Assembly (NCBI GenBank): GCA_004294385.1
Contig: REAP01000071.1
Coordinates: 1 to 58,874, forward strand
Length of the DNA stretch: 58,874 bases
Direction: 5' to 3'
Source: Oscillatoriales cyanobacterium
Lineage (GTDB): Bacteria; Cyanobacteriota; Cyanobacteriia; Cyanobacteriales; Microcoleaceae
In this document: one piece after another, positions 10,042 to 17,952 of the stretch
How the letters are laid out: every line of letters begins with the position of its first letter
Position numbering within the stretch: the stretch's first letter is position 1
The notes under the pieces: model-generated
The model's database searches: none
Seen by the model: the letters and a program-made list of their open reading frames with translations, nothing else
Told to the model about the DNA's origin: nothing
Translations under genes and position numbers: made by a program

Positions 10042-10072
10042 GAAACCCGGTTTTGAATAAAAGCCGGGTTTC
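10042..10072 (+). terminator. Hairpin after dnaK (GAAACCCGG arms)
   Basis: Arms GAAACCCGG (10042-10050) and CCGGGTTTC (10064-10072), extended inward by TTTT/AAAA, form a tight stem 34 nt beyond the dnaK stop. It belongs to the GAAACCGGG repeat family. No T-run follows, so termination is plausible but not proven. Confidence 0.5.
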
Positions 10073-10238
10073 TCTGTATTCGGACTACTTATATGATGTT
10101 AAATTTTGTAGGGGCGGGCGATGCCCTGAGCGTAGTCGAAGGGTTCACCAACAATAATTGCCCATAATAGACAATCTCATAAACCCGAAAGAGCCCATAC
10201 CAGAATCAATATTAATATCACAATCAGGAGTAATCTAA

Positions 10239-10754
10239 ATGTCTCGTTCTCCTATACAAAATTCATCCACAAATACTGCTAGCAAATCTCAGGCTGCATC
10301 TTTGCGTCGTCTGCGGCAAATCAGTCATTTACTAGACAATGCAATTCCGATTCCCGGCACAAAATACCGGATTGGACTCGATCCAATATTGGGATTGATA
10401 CCGGGTGGCGGCGATTTGATCGGCTCAGTCTTTGCAGGTTATGTTGTGTTTAAATCTGCTCAAATGGGAGTGCCGCAAGAGACTTTAGTCAAGATGGCGA
10501 CTAATATTGTATTTGATACACTTGCTGGGACTGTACCAGTGGCTGGAGATTTGTTGGATGTTGCTTGGAAGGCTAATGTCAAGAATATAGAATTGCTGGA
10601 TGCTCATTTAGGTTCCCCTGAACCTGTGGGGAAAAAGGCTGATTGGTTGTTTGTGGTGGCTTTGCTGTTGGGTTTGATGTTGATTGTTGGTGGTGTAATT
10701 TTCTTGAGTGTGATGTTTTTTGGGTGGGTGTTTAAAGCTTTGACGGGTGGTTGA
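10239..10754 (+). CDS. DUF4112 membrane protein
   Basis: Small membrane protein of the DUF4112 family, function unknown. The family core is clear: RRLRQISHLLDNAIPIPG, then DPILGLIPGGGDLIGSV and FDTLAGTVPVAGDLLDVAWK, a glycine-rich hydrophobic hairpin, followed by a C-terminal transmembrane helix (about 134-160). The first 20 residues are Ser/Asn/Gln-rich and probably disordered. AGGAG ends 8 nt before the ATG. It is monocistronic by position, 230 nt after dnaK and followed by repeats; context gives no hint of function. Confidence 0.85.
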   Translation: MSRSPIQNSSTNTASKSQAASLRRLRQISHLLDNAIPIPGTKYRIGLDPILGLIPGGGDLIGSVFAGYVVFKSAQMGVPQETLVKMATNIVFDTLAGTVPVAGDLLDVAWKANVKNIELLDAHLGSPEPVGKKADWLFVVALLLGLMLIVGGVIFLSVMFFGWVFKALTGG

Positions 10755-11071
10755 TTTTCATTGTCATTGCGATCGTATATCAATGTCATCGCGTTGGATA
10801 GAATAGATTGAAGCCGGAAAAACTCATCTTTAACTCTGGTTGAATATATCATATCAATTCCGGTAACACCGGAATGATGTTGACTGTTGACTGTTGACTG
10901 CGCCGCCCTGAGCCGTTGGGTTGACGGTTAACGGTTAACGGTTGACAGTCAACGGTGAGCTCGAATTTATTATTCCGATGCTAACAGATTTGATATCATA
11001 TCAATTCCTCTCTTCATCGTCCTGTATTAATCTCTCTCTTCTCTTCCTTTGCGTCCTTTGCGCCTTCGCGG
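10755..11071. repeat. Repeat-rich intergenic region with heptad tracts
   Basis: A 317-nt gap made almost wholly of repeats. It includes a short inverted repeat TTCCGG...CCGGAA near 10857-10873, three GTTGACT heptads (10879-10899), four related heptads of the GTTGACG/GTTAACG type (10920-10947), a second ATTCCGATGC-type element near 10972, and at about 11031-11085 a copy of the purine-rich 'CGCAGAGG' repeat in reverse. The last part runs into the 3' end of the minus-strand hydrolase gene. No gene seen. Confidence 0.75.
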
Positions 11072-11872
11072 TTAAATCATTCCGATGCAACCGGAAAAGA
11101 AATTCTGACCTTGCATAATCTGATGAAGGTCAACATCAGTTTCTAACAAACAAGCATGACCGCTGTTAGCCAACTTCACCATTTCAGCATTGGGAATTAC
11201 CTTGACTAAAAGCTTCCCTTCTGCTAAGGAAGGCAAGAGCCGATCGCTACCACTAGCAATTACTAGCGTCGGCTGTTTGATGCCGCGCAACTGATTTTCG
11301 TCAACATCAAACGATCGCACCAAAGCCAATCTCCACACAGAAGTGCTTTGAGGTACAGCCTGCATCGCTTCTAGCAAAGCGAGACGTTCCGGCTGCCCAA
11401 TCCTGCCCAAGGACGCTAACATCGGCAATAAACCGACCACAGAAAGCGGATAAAAACTGGCCGGTAGCCACTGAGTTATGTATGAACCCCACTGTACCCA
11501 AGGCTGCTGTCGGAAGGAAGAAGCTGGATTGACTAAAATTAGTCGATCGCACAATTCAGGAGCCTCTAAAACTACTTTCATCGCCAAACACCCACCAAAG
11601 GACTCGCCACATAGATAAACAGGTCTCTTATTTCCAGTAGCGTTTTCTGCCGCAATTAAATCGATTGTTTCGCTAACAAGTACGTCCCAACAAACTTTAT
11701 CATCAGCCGCTAGAGCTAAGCAACGAATGTCGAAATCTTGAGCTAATTTAGGAATTTGCGATCGCAGCAGCAAACCGCTACCATCCATACCAGGCAGAAA
11801 TACAAATAAAGGTAGATCTGAATTCGGCGATTTTGGCATTATAAAACGAACTTTATGACTAACGTTTGGCAT
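11072..11872 (-). CDS. Alpha/beta hydrolase, phytyl-ester-synthase-like
   Basis: Serine hydrolase/acyltransferase fold. The catalytic triad is visible: S91 in CGESFGG, D210 in ASGSDRLLPS and H239 in NSGHACLL; FLPGMDGSG (25-33) supplies the oxyanion-hole strand. Sequence style (FLPGMDGSG, LCGESFGGCLA, NPASSF) resembles the hydrolase half of plant phytyl ester synthases PES1/PES2. The next gene upstream on the same strand is a PlsC-type acyltransferase, the other half of those plant proteins, which suggests a joint role in fatty-acyl ester formation in thylakoid lipids; this is inference. The start is uncertain: a heptad repeat sits where a ribosome site should be, and codon 12 is another ATG. 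Confidence 0.8.
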   Translation of the reverse strand: MPNVSHKVRFIMPKSPNSDLPLFVFLPGMDGSGLLLRSQIPKLAQDFDIRCLALAADDKVCWDVLVSETIDLIAAENATGNKRPVYLCGESFGGCLAMKVVLEAPELCDRLILVNPASSFRQQPWVQWGSYITQWLPASFYPLSVVGLLPMLASLGRIGQPERLALLEAMQAVPQSTSVWRLALVRSFDVDENQLRGIKQPTLVIASGSDRLLPSLAEGKLLVKVIPNAEMVKLANSGHACLLETDVDLHQIMQGQNFFSGCIGMI

Positions 11873-11877
11873 AAGAA

Positions 11878-11912
11878 GAAGGAAGAAGGAAGAAGGAAGA
11901 AGGAAGAAGGAA
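11878..11912 (-). repeat. Heptanucleotide tandem repeat (GAAGGAA x5)
   Basis: Five perfect GAAGGAA units; read on the minus strand they are TTCCTTC, the same unit and sense as the tract ahead of treY. It ends 5 nt before the ATG of the hydrolase gene, filling the ribosome-binding region. An ATTCCGGTTGAATCGGAAT element and a CGCAGAGG-type repeat follow at 11937-12001. Confidence 0.9.
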
Positions 11913-12062
11913 AATTAGATTTTAGGTTTAGTATTAATTCCGGTTGAATCGGAATGATTTAACCGCAGAGGGCGCAGAGAACACAGAGGAAGAAAAGAGA
12001 GAGCAATAATTTTTATCCTCACGGATTTGATCTAAACTCTGACAACAGTGAACAGTCAACAG

Positions 12063-12929
12063 TCAACCTGCTTGAAGTAATTGTGCAATTTCTCCCTGAC
12101 AATGTTTTGTAAGTTCAGCCACAACTGCTTTGGCTTGTTTCCCTCGATATTGCTGTTGTCGATCGCGCGTAATCCAATACGGACGCCCAACAAATACATT
12201 AACTCGCTTGTAGACTATCACAGGATGCCATCCTGGGCGATCGAACAAAGGTTCTGAAGGATCGAATAAACTCAACAACTTCAACGGTAAACCCGATCGC
12301 ACCGATTGTTCCTCAAAAGAACTAATCGCGATCGGCAAAACCACCAAATCCCGCACTGGAGCCCGCAAAGCCAAATGAGCAAATCCCCGCTGAAACTTCC
12401 CCACAGTATTCGGTTGCGTAAAATTCACCATCGGTTCCGCCCCCTCTGGAAACACGCCAACCATCTCCCTATTTTGTAGCAAAGCCGTCGCCTGATCGAA
12501 AAAATGCTGCTGTCGGTGTTCCGGTTTCTTCAAAGGAAAAGCCCCGAAAGATGTGACCAATTCCCGAACCACCGGAACTTGTCCCATGTAATGATGACAA
12601 GCAAACCGGATCGATCGACCCAAAGCCGCCGTCAGCAACACTGGATCTAAGAAACTGCGGTGATTGCTTACCACCAAAACCGGACTCTCTTGCGGGATGC
12701 GATCCTCCCGGTGTAAGAACATCTGCGTTCCTAAACTGGCTAGGAAAGAGCGTGAAATCAGTAAAGTGCGATCCTCTCCGAGGGCTGCGCTAACGGGCGA
12801 CATAGGCAAAAAAATGGGTGTTACCCTAGCAAAGTTGATTCCATTCCTCTGATAAGTTAACATTTCTTTACTAAATTGGGCGATCGGCAACAAGCTAGAT
12901 TTTTCCCTAAGATATTGCACCATTTTCAA
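12063..12929 (-). CDS. PlsC-type lysophospholipid acyltransferase
   Basis: Membrane-associated acyltransferase of the glycerolipid (LPLAT) family, transferring a fatty acyl group from acyl-ACP or acyl-CoA to a lysolipid or alcohol. The HX4D motif is NHRSFLD (H90, D95) and the second family motif is FPEG (160-163); GRSIRFACHHYM precedes the substrate-binding part. Length (288 aa) suits 1-acyl-glycerol-phosphate acyltransferase-like proteins. It precedes the alpha/beta hydrolase on the same strand with 190 nt between. The first six codons and the start fall within a dispersed repeat (12911-13012), so the true start may be a later ATG such as codon 23. Confidence 0.85.
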   Translation of the reverse strand: MKMVQYLREKSSLLPIAQFSKEMLTYQRNGINFARVTPIFLPMSPVSAALGEDRTLLISRSFLASLGTQMFLHREDRIPQESPVLVVSNHRSFLDPVLLTAALGRSIRFACHHYMGQVPVVRELVTSFGAFPLKKPEHRQQHFFDQATALLQNREMVGVFPEGAEPMVNFTQPNTVGKFQRGFAHLALRAPVRDLVVLPIAISSFEEQSVRSGLPLKLLSLFDPSEPLFDRPGWHPVIVYKRVNVFVGRPYWITRDRQQQYRGKQAKAVVAELTKHCQGEIAQLLQAG

Positions 12930-13012
12930 TCAGCCTTTCAAGGGCGGGCAGGATGCCCACCCCACAAGACAACTCACTCTTTGTGGAACAGGCATCTTGC
13001 CTGTTCTTGATT
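12911..13012. repeat. About 100-bp dispersed element with two hairpins (copy A)
   Basis: Aligns by eye with 50613-50715 from GATATTG through TTCTTGAT. Both copies have a left flank ATTGYACCATTYTCAATCAG, a first hairpin, a CCACAAG...TTTGTGG pair and a second hairpin. The hairpin cores differ: here GGGCA/TGCCC and AACAGGCA/TGCCTGTT. The left end overlaps the 5' end of the acyltransferase gene. Confidence 0.8.
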
Positions 13013-13157
13013 AGACTGTAATCAACAATCTATAAAGTCTTGTTGCGACCTCTCTAAAAATCTTTAGAACCGCCCTCAAACCAAGTTACGCTAGCTAAAC
13101 TAAGAAATTTCAAATATTTTCGTGCCAGCCCTAATAGAAATCTTGCGAGGCCCCAAA

Positions 13158-13472
13158 ATGAATAACTTGCACAACTATCACCTTAAATGCACGCTAACCT
13201 TCGGCGACATTTACGGTCAAATCATTATTTGGCTGATTGTCATCTTTATGAGTCTAGCCTCCGCACTCGCCTTGTGGAGCAGCGCCCGTCAAATCTACGC
13301 TTTAGCCACCGTCGGACTGATTTTAGTGCTGTCTCTACCTTTCTTGCTGTTTGCGTTTGTTACCACTCTGCTAAATCACATCGAAGTCACAGCCGTAGAA
13401 CCCGCCAGCCTTGTCAAACCCTCTGCTAGCGCCAATTTACCCGGTCAAAAACCAGCCCAAGCTGTGGGCTAA
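13158..13472 (+). CDS. Small two-helix membrane protein, unknown function
   Basis: A 104-residue protein with two hydrophobic segments (about residues 16-36 and 45-68 from this start) and a short Pro/Ala-rich tail ending KPAQAVG. I do not recognise a named family, though it has the look of a small conserved cyanobacterial membrane protein. GCGAGG lies 7 nt ahead of ATG 13158; an upstream in-frame GTG at 13122 has no such site. It precedes sdhA by 230 nt, with an inverted repeat between, so co-transcription is doubtful. Confidence 0.6.
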   Translation: MNNLHNYHLKCTLTFGDIYGQIIIWLIVIFMSLASALALWSSARQIYALATVGLILVLSLPFLLFAFVTTLLNHIEVTAVEPASLVKPSASANLPGQKPAQAVG

Positions 13473-13506
13473 TCCAACTCAAATTTTTGATTTTTAATTA
13501 AATACG

Positions 13507-13600
13507 ACTTACACACCAGAAGCCAAAAACCCGGTTTCTTCGTCAATACCTCAAATGAGTATCCAGGATTTTTCACAGAAACCGGGTTTTTTGTGTAAGT
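13507..13600. repeat. Inverted repeat, GAAACCGGG family (copy 3)
   Basis: Arms AAAACCCGGTTTCT and AGAAACCGGGTTTTTT, with outer arms ACTTACAC (from 13507) and GTGTAAGT (to 13600). It lies between the small membrane protein gene and sdhA and could act as a terminator for the former. Confidence 0.7.
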
Positions 13601-13701
13601 CTCATCAAATCAAAAGTTAAAAAGTTCCTTACCTTTGCGTGAGGATTTTTTTTGTGCATCAGAATTATGTGTACAGGAGAACACTCAACATTACTCAAAA
13701 A

Positions 13702-15429
13702 ATGCTAGAACACGACGTAATCATTGTGGGCGGCGGTTTAGCAGGTTGCCGCGCCGCAGTAGAAATTGCTCGGACTGACCCCAGCTTAAAGGTAGCCATA
13801 GTTGCCAAAACTCACCCGATTCGATCGCACTCCGTAGCAGCCCAAGGCGGCATGGCCTCCAGCCTGCAAAACGTCGATCCAGAAGACAGTTGGAAAGCTC
13901 ACGCCTTCGACACAGTAAAAGGTTCAGACTATTTAGCCGACCAAGACGCCGTAGAAATCCTCACCCGCGAAGCACCGGGCGTAGTCATCGATTTAGAACA
14001 CATGGGAGTCCTATTCTCCCGCCTCCCAGACGGCCGAATTGCCCAGCGCGCCTTCGGCGGACATTCCCACAACCGCACCTGCTACGCCGCCGACAAAACC
14101 GGTCACGCCATCCTCCACGAATTGGTCAACAACCTGCGCCGTAATGGAGTTCATGTCTATGAGGAATGGTACGTCACCCGCCTGATTTTAGAAGAAGGGC
14201 AAGCCAAGGGCGTAGTTATGTATCGCCTTCATGACGGTCAAATTGAGGTTGTGCGCGCCAAAGCAGTGATGTTTGCTACGGGGGGTTACGGCCGGGTTTA
14301 CAACACGACCTCGAACGATTACGCCTCAACTGGAGACGGTTTGGCGATGACTGCTATGGCGGGATTGCCGTTGGAAGATATGGAATTCGTGCAGTTTCAC
14401 CCGACTGGTTTGTATCCGGTGGGAGTCTTAATTTCGGAGGCTGTGCGGGGCGAAGGCGCTTATTTGATTAATTCAGAGGGCGATCGATTTATGGCAAATT
14501 ATGCCCCGTCGCGGATGGAATTAGCACCGAGAGATATTACATCCAGGGCCATCTCCTTAGAAATTCGGGCAGGCCGAGGAATCAACGTTGACGGTAGTGC
14601 TGGCGGCCCATTTATTTACATGGATTTGCGGCACATGGGACGGGAAAAAATCATGAGCAAAATTCCGTTTGCTTGGGAAGAAGCGCACCGCTTGCTAGGA
14701 ATTGATGCCGTAGAAACGCCCATGCCCGTGCGTCCGACAGTGCACTATTCAATGGGCGGAATTCCGACTAATGTCAGCGGGCAAGTTCGCAGCAGTGCTG
14801 ATGGTTTGGTAGACGGTTTCTTTGCAGCGGGCGAAGCAGCTTGCGTGTCAGTTCACGGTGCGAACCGTTTGGGCAGTAACTCGCTTTTGGAATGCGTCGT
14901 TTACGGCAAAGTGACTGGCGCAAAAATAGCACAATTCGTCCAAAATCGCAAGTTGCCAACAGTAGACGAACAGCATTATATCAAGGAAGCCAGCCAGCAA
15001 ATTCAGGCACTTGTAGAACGTCCCGGCAAATACCGCATCAATCAAATCCGGCAACAGTATCAAGATACGATGACTGAGTATTGCGGTGTATTTCGTAGCG
15101 CCGAGTTGATGCAAGAAGGCTTAACAAAATTGGAGGAATTGGAGCGACAATATCAGGAGGTTTACTTGGATGATAAAGGCAAGTTGTGGAATACGGAAAT
15201 TGTGGAAGCTTTGGAGTTGCGGAGTTTGATAATTGTGGGGAAAATGATTTTAACTTCTGCTTTAAATCGCCATGAAAGTCGGGGTGCTCATTGGCGGGAA
15301 GATTTTCCACAGCGGGATGACGGCAATTTCTTGAAACATACGCTGGCCTATTATTCACCTGCGGGGATTGATTTGGCTTATATGCCGGTGGCGATTACGA
15401 TGTTTGAGCCGCAGGAACGGAAGTATTGA
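13702..15429 (+). CDS. sdhA: Succinate dehydrogenase/fumarate reductase flavoprotein subunit
   Basis: FAD-containing catalytic subunit that oxidises succinate to fumarate and feeds electrons to the plastoquinone pool at the thylakoid membrane. The dinucleotide fold HDVIIVGGGLAGCRAA starts the protein, with the FAD-linking histidine region HPIRSHSVAAQGGMASS. Active-site segments HPTGLYPVGVLISEAVRGEG and HGANRLGSNSLLECVVYGK are present. From ATG 13702 the protein has 575 residues, normal for the family; an upstream GTG (13639) would add 21 unrelated residues. CAGGAG at 13674-13679 is too far from the ATG to settle the start. The iron-sulphur subunit gene is not adjacent, as is common in cyanobacteria. 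A strong terminator follows. Confidence 0.93.
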   Translation: MLEHDVIIVGGGLAGCRAAVEIARTDPSLKVAIVAKTHPIRSHSVAAQGGMASSLQNVDPEDSWKAHAFDTVKGSDYLADQDAVEILTREAPGVVIDLEHMGVLFSRLPDGRIAQRAFGGHSHNRTCYAADKTGHAILHELVNNLRRNGVHVYEEWYVTRLILEEGQAKGVVMYRLHDGQIEVVRAKAVMFATGGYGRVYNTTSNDYASTGDGLAMTAMAGLPLEDMEFVQFHPTGLYPVGVLISEAVRGEGAYLINSEGDRFMANYAPSRMELAPRDITSRAISLEIRAGRGINVDGSAGGPFIYMDLRHMGREKIMSKIPFAWEEAHRLLGIDAVETPMPVRPTVHYSMGGIPTNVSGQVRSSADGLVDGFFAAGEAACVSVHGANRLGSNSLLECVVYGKVTGAKIAQFVQNRKLPTVDEQHYIKEASQQIQALVERPGKYRINQIRQQYQDTMTEYCGVFRSAELMQEGLTKLEELERQYQEVYLDDKGKLWNTEIVEALELRSLIIVGKMILTSALNRHESRGAHWREDFPQRDDGNFLKHTLAYYSPAGIDLAYMPVAITMFEPQERKY

Positions 15430-15443
15430 TTTCTGATTAGCAG

Positions 15444-15474
15444 TAACCCCCCAATCCGAGGGGGGTTATTTTTT
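15444..15474 (+). terminator. Rho-independent terminator after sdhA
   Basis: A perfect 9-bp GC-rich stem, TAACCCCCC (15444-15452) and GGGGGGTTA (15460-15468), with a 7-nt loop, followed by six T (15469-15474). This is the clearest intrinsic terminator in the window and isolates sdhA from the glycan locus. Confidence 0.93.
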
Positions 15475-15693
15475 GTGAATATTTTAAAATAATGGCATTT
15501 ATAAAAAGTCAAAAAGGAATAAAAACAGGGAACCGACTCAAGCAATATTGTCCAAATATCCCGTAGCTTGCATAAAAAGCTTCTATGTGTAATAATCACA
15601 GGTTAAGCGTTAAATGTAATACTCCCGTTCTCAAGTACCGATTTTCAGCGTAACCAGCGCCGGAAAACTTGTAATTTGCTGTTTGAGGAAAAA

Positions 15694-17643
15694 ATGACTA
15701 AGTGGACAAGAACCTTTACTTTTAAAGGTAAAGAGTTATATTACAATCGGATAAGATTTAATAATCCGACCGAAAGAGCCGTAGAAATTTCGATTGCTTT
15801 TGATTTTATTGCTAATCTCAAGAACCCTCAAAAAATTCTCGAAATTGGCAACGTACTCTCCCACTACGAAAACTCATTGAGCGAAAATATTGGGATCAGA
15901 TCGAGACGAATTGTAGATAAATTTGAAGTCGATCTAGGTGTAGAAAATCAAGATTTGATGAGCTTGCAATCAGGGGAAAAATATGATGCAATAGTATCAA
16001 TTTCTAGTGTCGAGCACGTAGGGCAAGCAGACGATCCTTCAGGAGGCTATGGCGAACAGAGTGAGTCCCGCGATCTGGAAGGGCCCTTAAAGGCGATCGC
16101 TAAAATTTACGATTTACTGGCTATTGATGGCAAAGCCTTGATTACTGTTCCTTTTGGAAAACTTACAGATGCAGAATGGTACATTCAGTTTAGCAAGGAG
16201 TATTTAGATGTTTTATGGAAGAACTATGGCATCCCGAAAGATGCTATATCTGCCAACTATTTAAAGCTGATAGATAGAGAAACAGTCGATGAAAAGCACT
16301 ATATGCTTTGGAGAGAAGTAGATGTTTTAGAACTGAAGGATAGTGAATACGGATGGCCTTGGTCACAGGCTAATGCAATTGCCGTAATAGAAATTAGCAA
16401 ACTGTCAAGCGACTTTAATCTCAACTTAAACCTAGAACCAAGCGATTTGTATTACAATATGACTTACGAACAACGGAGAGAGTTTGAAAATTGCAAATCC
16501 CAACTTCATCAAACTCAGAGAGAGTTGGCACAGTCGCAGTCGCAACTATATCAAACTCAGGCAGAATTAGAACAATCCCTAACTCAACTGAATCAAACTC
16601 AGAAAGAGTTGGAAGTAGTTCAAGGTCAAATTTATCCTGTTCAGGGAGAATTGGAACTGGCGCAAGCGATAGTTTATCAAACTCAGGAAGAGTGCGATCG
16701 ATTTCAGGCGCAACTATATCAAGCTCAGGAAGAGTTGGAAAAACTCCATCCCCAACTGCATCAGACTCAAAGCGAGTTGGAAATATCCCAGTCACAACTG
16801 CATAAAGCTCAGGGAGAGTTGGAATTAACCCAAGCTCAACTATATCAAGCTCAGGAAGATCGCGATCGATTTGAGTCGCAAATGTATCAGGCTCAGGAAG
16901 ATTGCGAATTAATGCAAATTCAACAGCATCAAATTCAGCAAGAATTGCAACTATCCCAAGCCGAACAGCATCAAATTCAGCAAGAATTGCAACTATCCCA
17001 AGCCGAACACCATCAAACTCACCAAGAATTGCAACTATCCCAAACCGAACACCATCAAACTCAGGAAGAATTGGAACAGTCGCAATCGCAACTGCATCAA
17101 ACTCAGGAAGAATTTGAACAGTCTCAGTCGCAACTGCATCAAACTCGGCAAGAATTGGAATTATCCCAAGCCGAACATCATCAAACTCGGCAAGAATTGG
17201 AATTATCCCAAGCCGAACATCATCAAACTCGGCAAGAATTTGAACAGTCTCAGTCGCAACTGCATCAAACTCGGCAAGAATTTGAACAGTCTCAGTCGCA
17301 ACTGCACAAAACTGTGGGGGAATTAGAAAGATGGCGTTTTCAAGAAAATGCCGTCAACAATCCCGCTCAAAATAATCAAGCGCAGTACGGCGTTCTAGTA
17401 TGGGAAGCCTGGTATGCTTATCGCAACAACGATATGGCCCGGATGTCTCAGTGTCTGCAAAAATCTTTGAATTCGACGCCTTTTTCACCAACAGAAACAG
17501 TGGTGAACTGGTTAGAAAATTTTGGCCGCTTTTCCTTAGAAAAAGGGGAGTATCTCGATACGAATTCTCTGAGCAATTCACGGGAATGGAAAGAATTGAT
17601 GAGGCGTGTGCTTGCTGTTAAAACTAAGGTAGGGAGGCTCTAG
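15694..17643 (+). CDS. Methyltransferase-like protein with 20-unit coiled coil
   Basis: The N-terminal part (about 1-250) looks like a class I SAM-dependent methyltransferase: PQKILEIGNVLSHYENS for the SAM site, then YDAIVSISSVEHVG and KALITVPFG. Residues 270-547 are 20 consecutive 14-residue units of the type QLHQTQEELEQSQS, i.e. double heptads that should form a long coiled coil. The last 100 residues form a separate domain (GVLVWEAWYAYRNNDMARM ... WLENFGRFS) that I associate with cyanobacterial glycosyltransferase and glycan proteins. ATG 15694 follows TGAGG by 5 nt and is preferred over TTG 15676. It opens the glycan locus; a glycan or lipid-sugar O-methylation role is inference. Confidence 0.8.
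   Translation: MTKWTRTFTFKGKELYYNRIRFNNPTERAVEISIAFDFIANLKNPQKILEIGNVLSHYENSLSENIGIRSRRIVDKFEVDLGVENQDLMSLQSGEKYDAIVSISSVEHVGQADDPSGGYGEQSESRDLEGPLKAIAKIYDLLAIDGKALITVPFGKLTDAEWYIQFSKEYLDVLWKNYGIPKDAISANYLKLIDRETVDEKHYMLWREVDVLELKDSEYGWPWSQANAIAVIEISKLSSDFNLNLNLEPSDLYYNMTYEQRREFENCKSQLHQTQRELAQSQSQLYQTQAELEQSLTQLNQTQKELEVVQGQIYPVQGELELAQAIVYQTQEECDRFQAQLYQAQEELEKLHPQLHQTQSELEISQSQLHKAQGELELTQAQLYQAQEDRDRFESQMYQAQEDCELMQIQQHQIQQELQLSQAEQHQIQQELQLSQAEHHQTHQELQLSQTEHHQTQEELEQSQSQLHQTQEEFEQSQSQLHQTRQELELSQAEHHQTRQELELSQAEHHQTRQEFEQSQSQLHQTRQEFEQSQSQLHKTVGELERWRFQENAVNNPAQNNQAQYGVLVWEAWYAYRNNDMARMSQCLQKSLNSTPFSPTETVVNWLENFGRFSLEKGEYLDTNSLSNSREWKELMRRVLAVKTKVGRL
16501..17334 (+). repeat. Coding tandem repeat, 42-bp unit x20
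   Basis: Twenty units in exact register, from CAACTTCATC at 16501 to the last unit starting at 17299 (19 x 42 nt later), without a single indel. Units near the 3' end are almost identical in DNA, while early units have diverged, which points to recent duplication or homogenisation at the 3' side. Confidence 0.92.
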
Positions 17644-17952
17644 GTTAGGGTGGCGGGAACACTAAGCTGAAGTTGGAGTCTATTAAGCTGGAGTCTGGTG
17701 TTTAAAATAGCCACTGGGATTCTCCCTGAAACCATCGTCTGTTTGTAACTCTGGGGTTAAAACTGCTCGGGAATAGCGTCGCACAACTAAAACCTGCTCC
17801 GGTTTGTGTCAAACAAGTCCCCTCATCTTTTTTAACGCAAGTTGGCAGAGGCGCGATCGCGAACATCATCTGGTATAGTTACAAAAACAGAGACTATACC
17901 CTCTTTTATAGTAGCAACCCCAGAGTTGGAAATTACACCATTTAGTTGAAAG
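17644..17952 (+). promoter_or_regulatory. Intergenic region before the heptose-type fusion gene
   Basis: A 309-nt gap. It contains one HIP1-like site near 17852 and an inverted repeat GGTATAGT (17872-17879) / ACTATACC (17893-17900) with a 13-nt spacer, 52 nt ahead of the next start; this could be an operator or a leader hairpin. No reliable promoter boxes or open frame. Confidence 0.35.

Noticed and set aside
16421..17326. Several repetitive frames overlapping the coiled-coil gene on both strands
   Set aside because: They are frame-shifted or antisense readings of the 42-bp repeat.
16501..17334. Possible CRISPR-like array with 42-bp period
   Set aside because: There are no unique spacers; the repeats are contiguous, in frame and encode a coiled coil.
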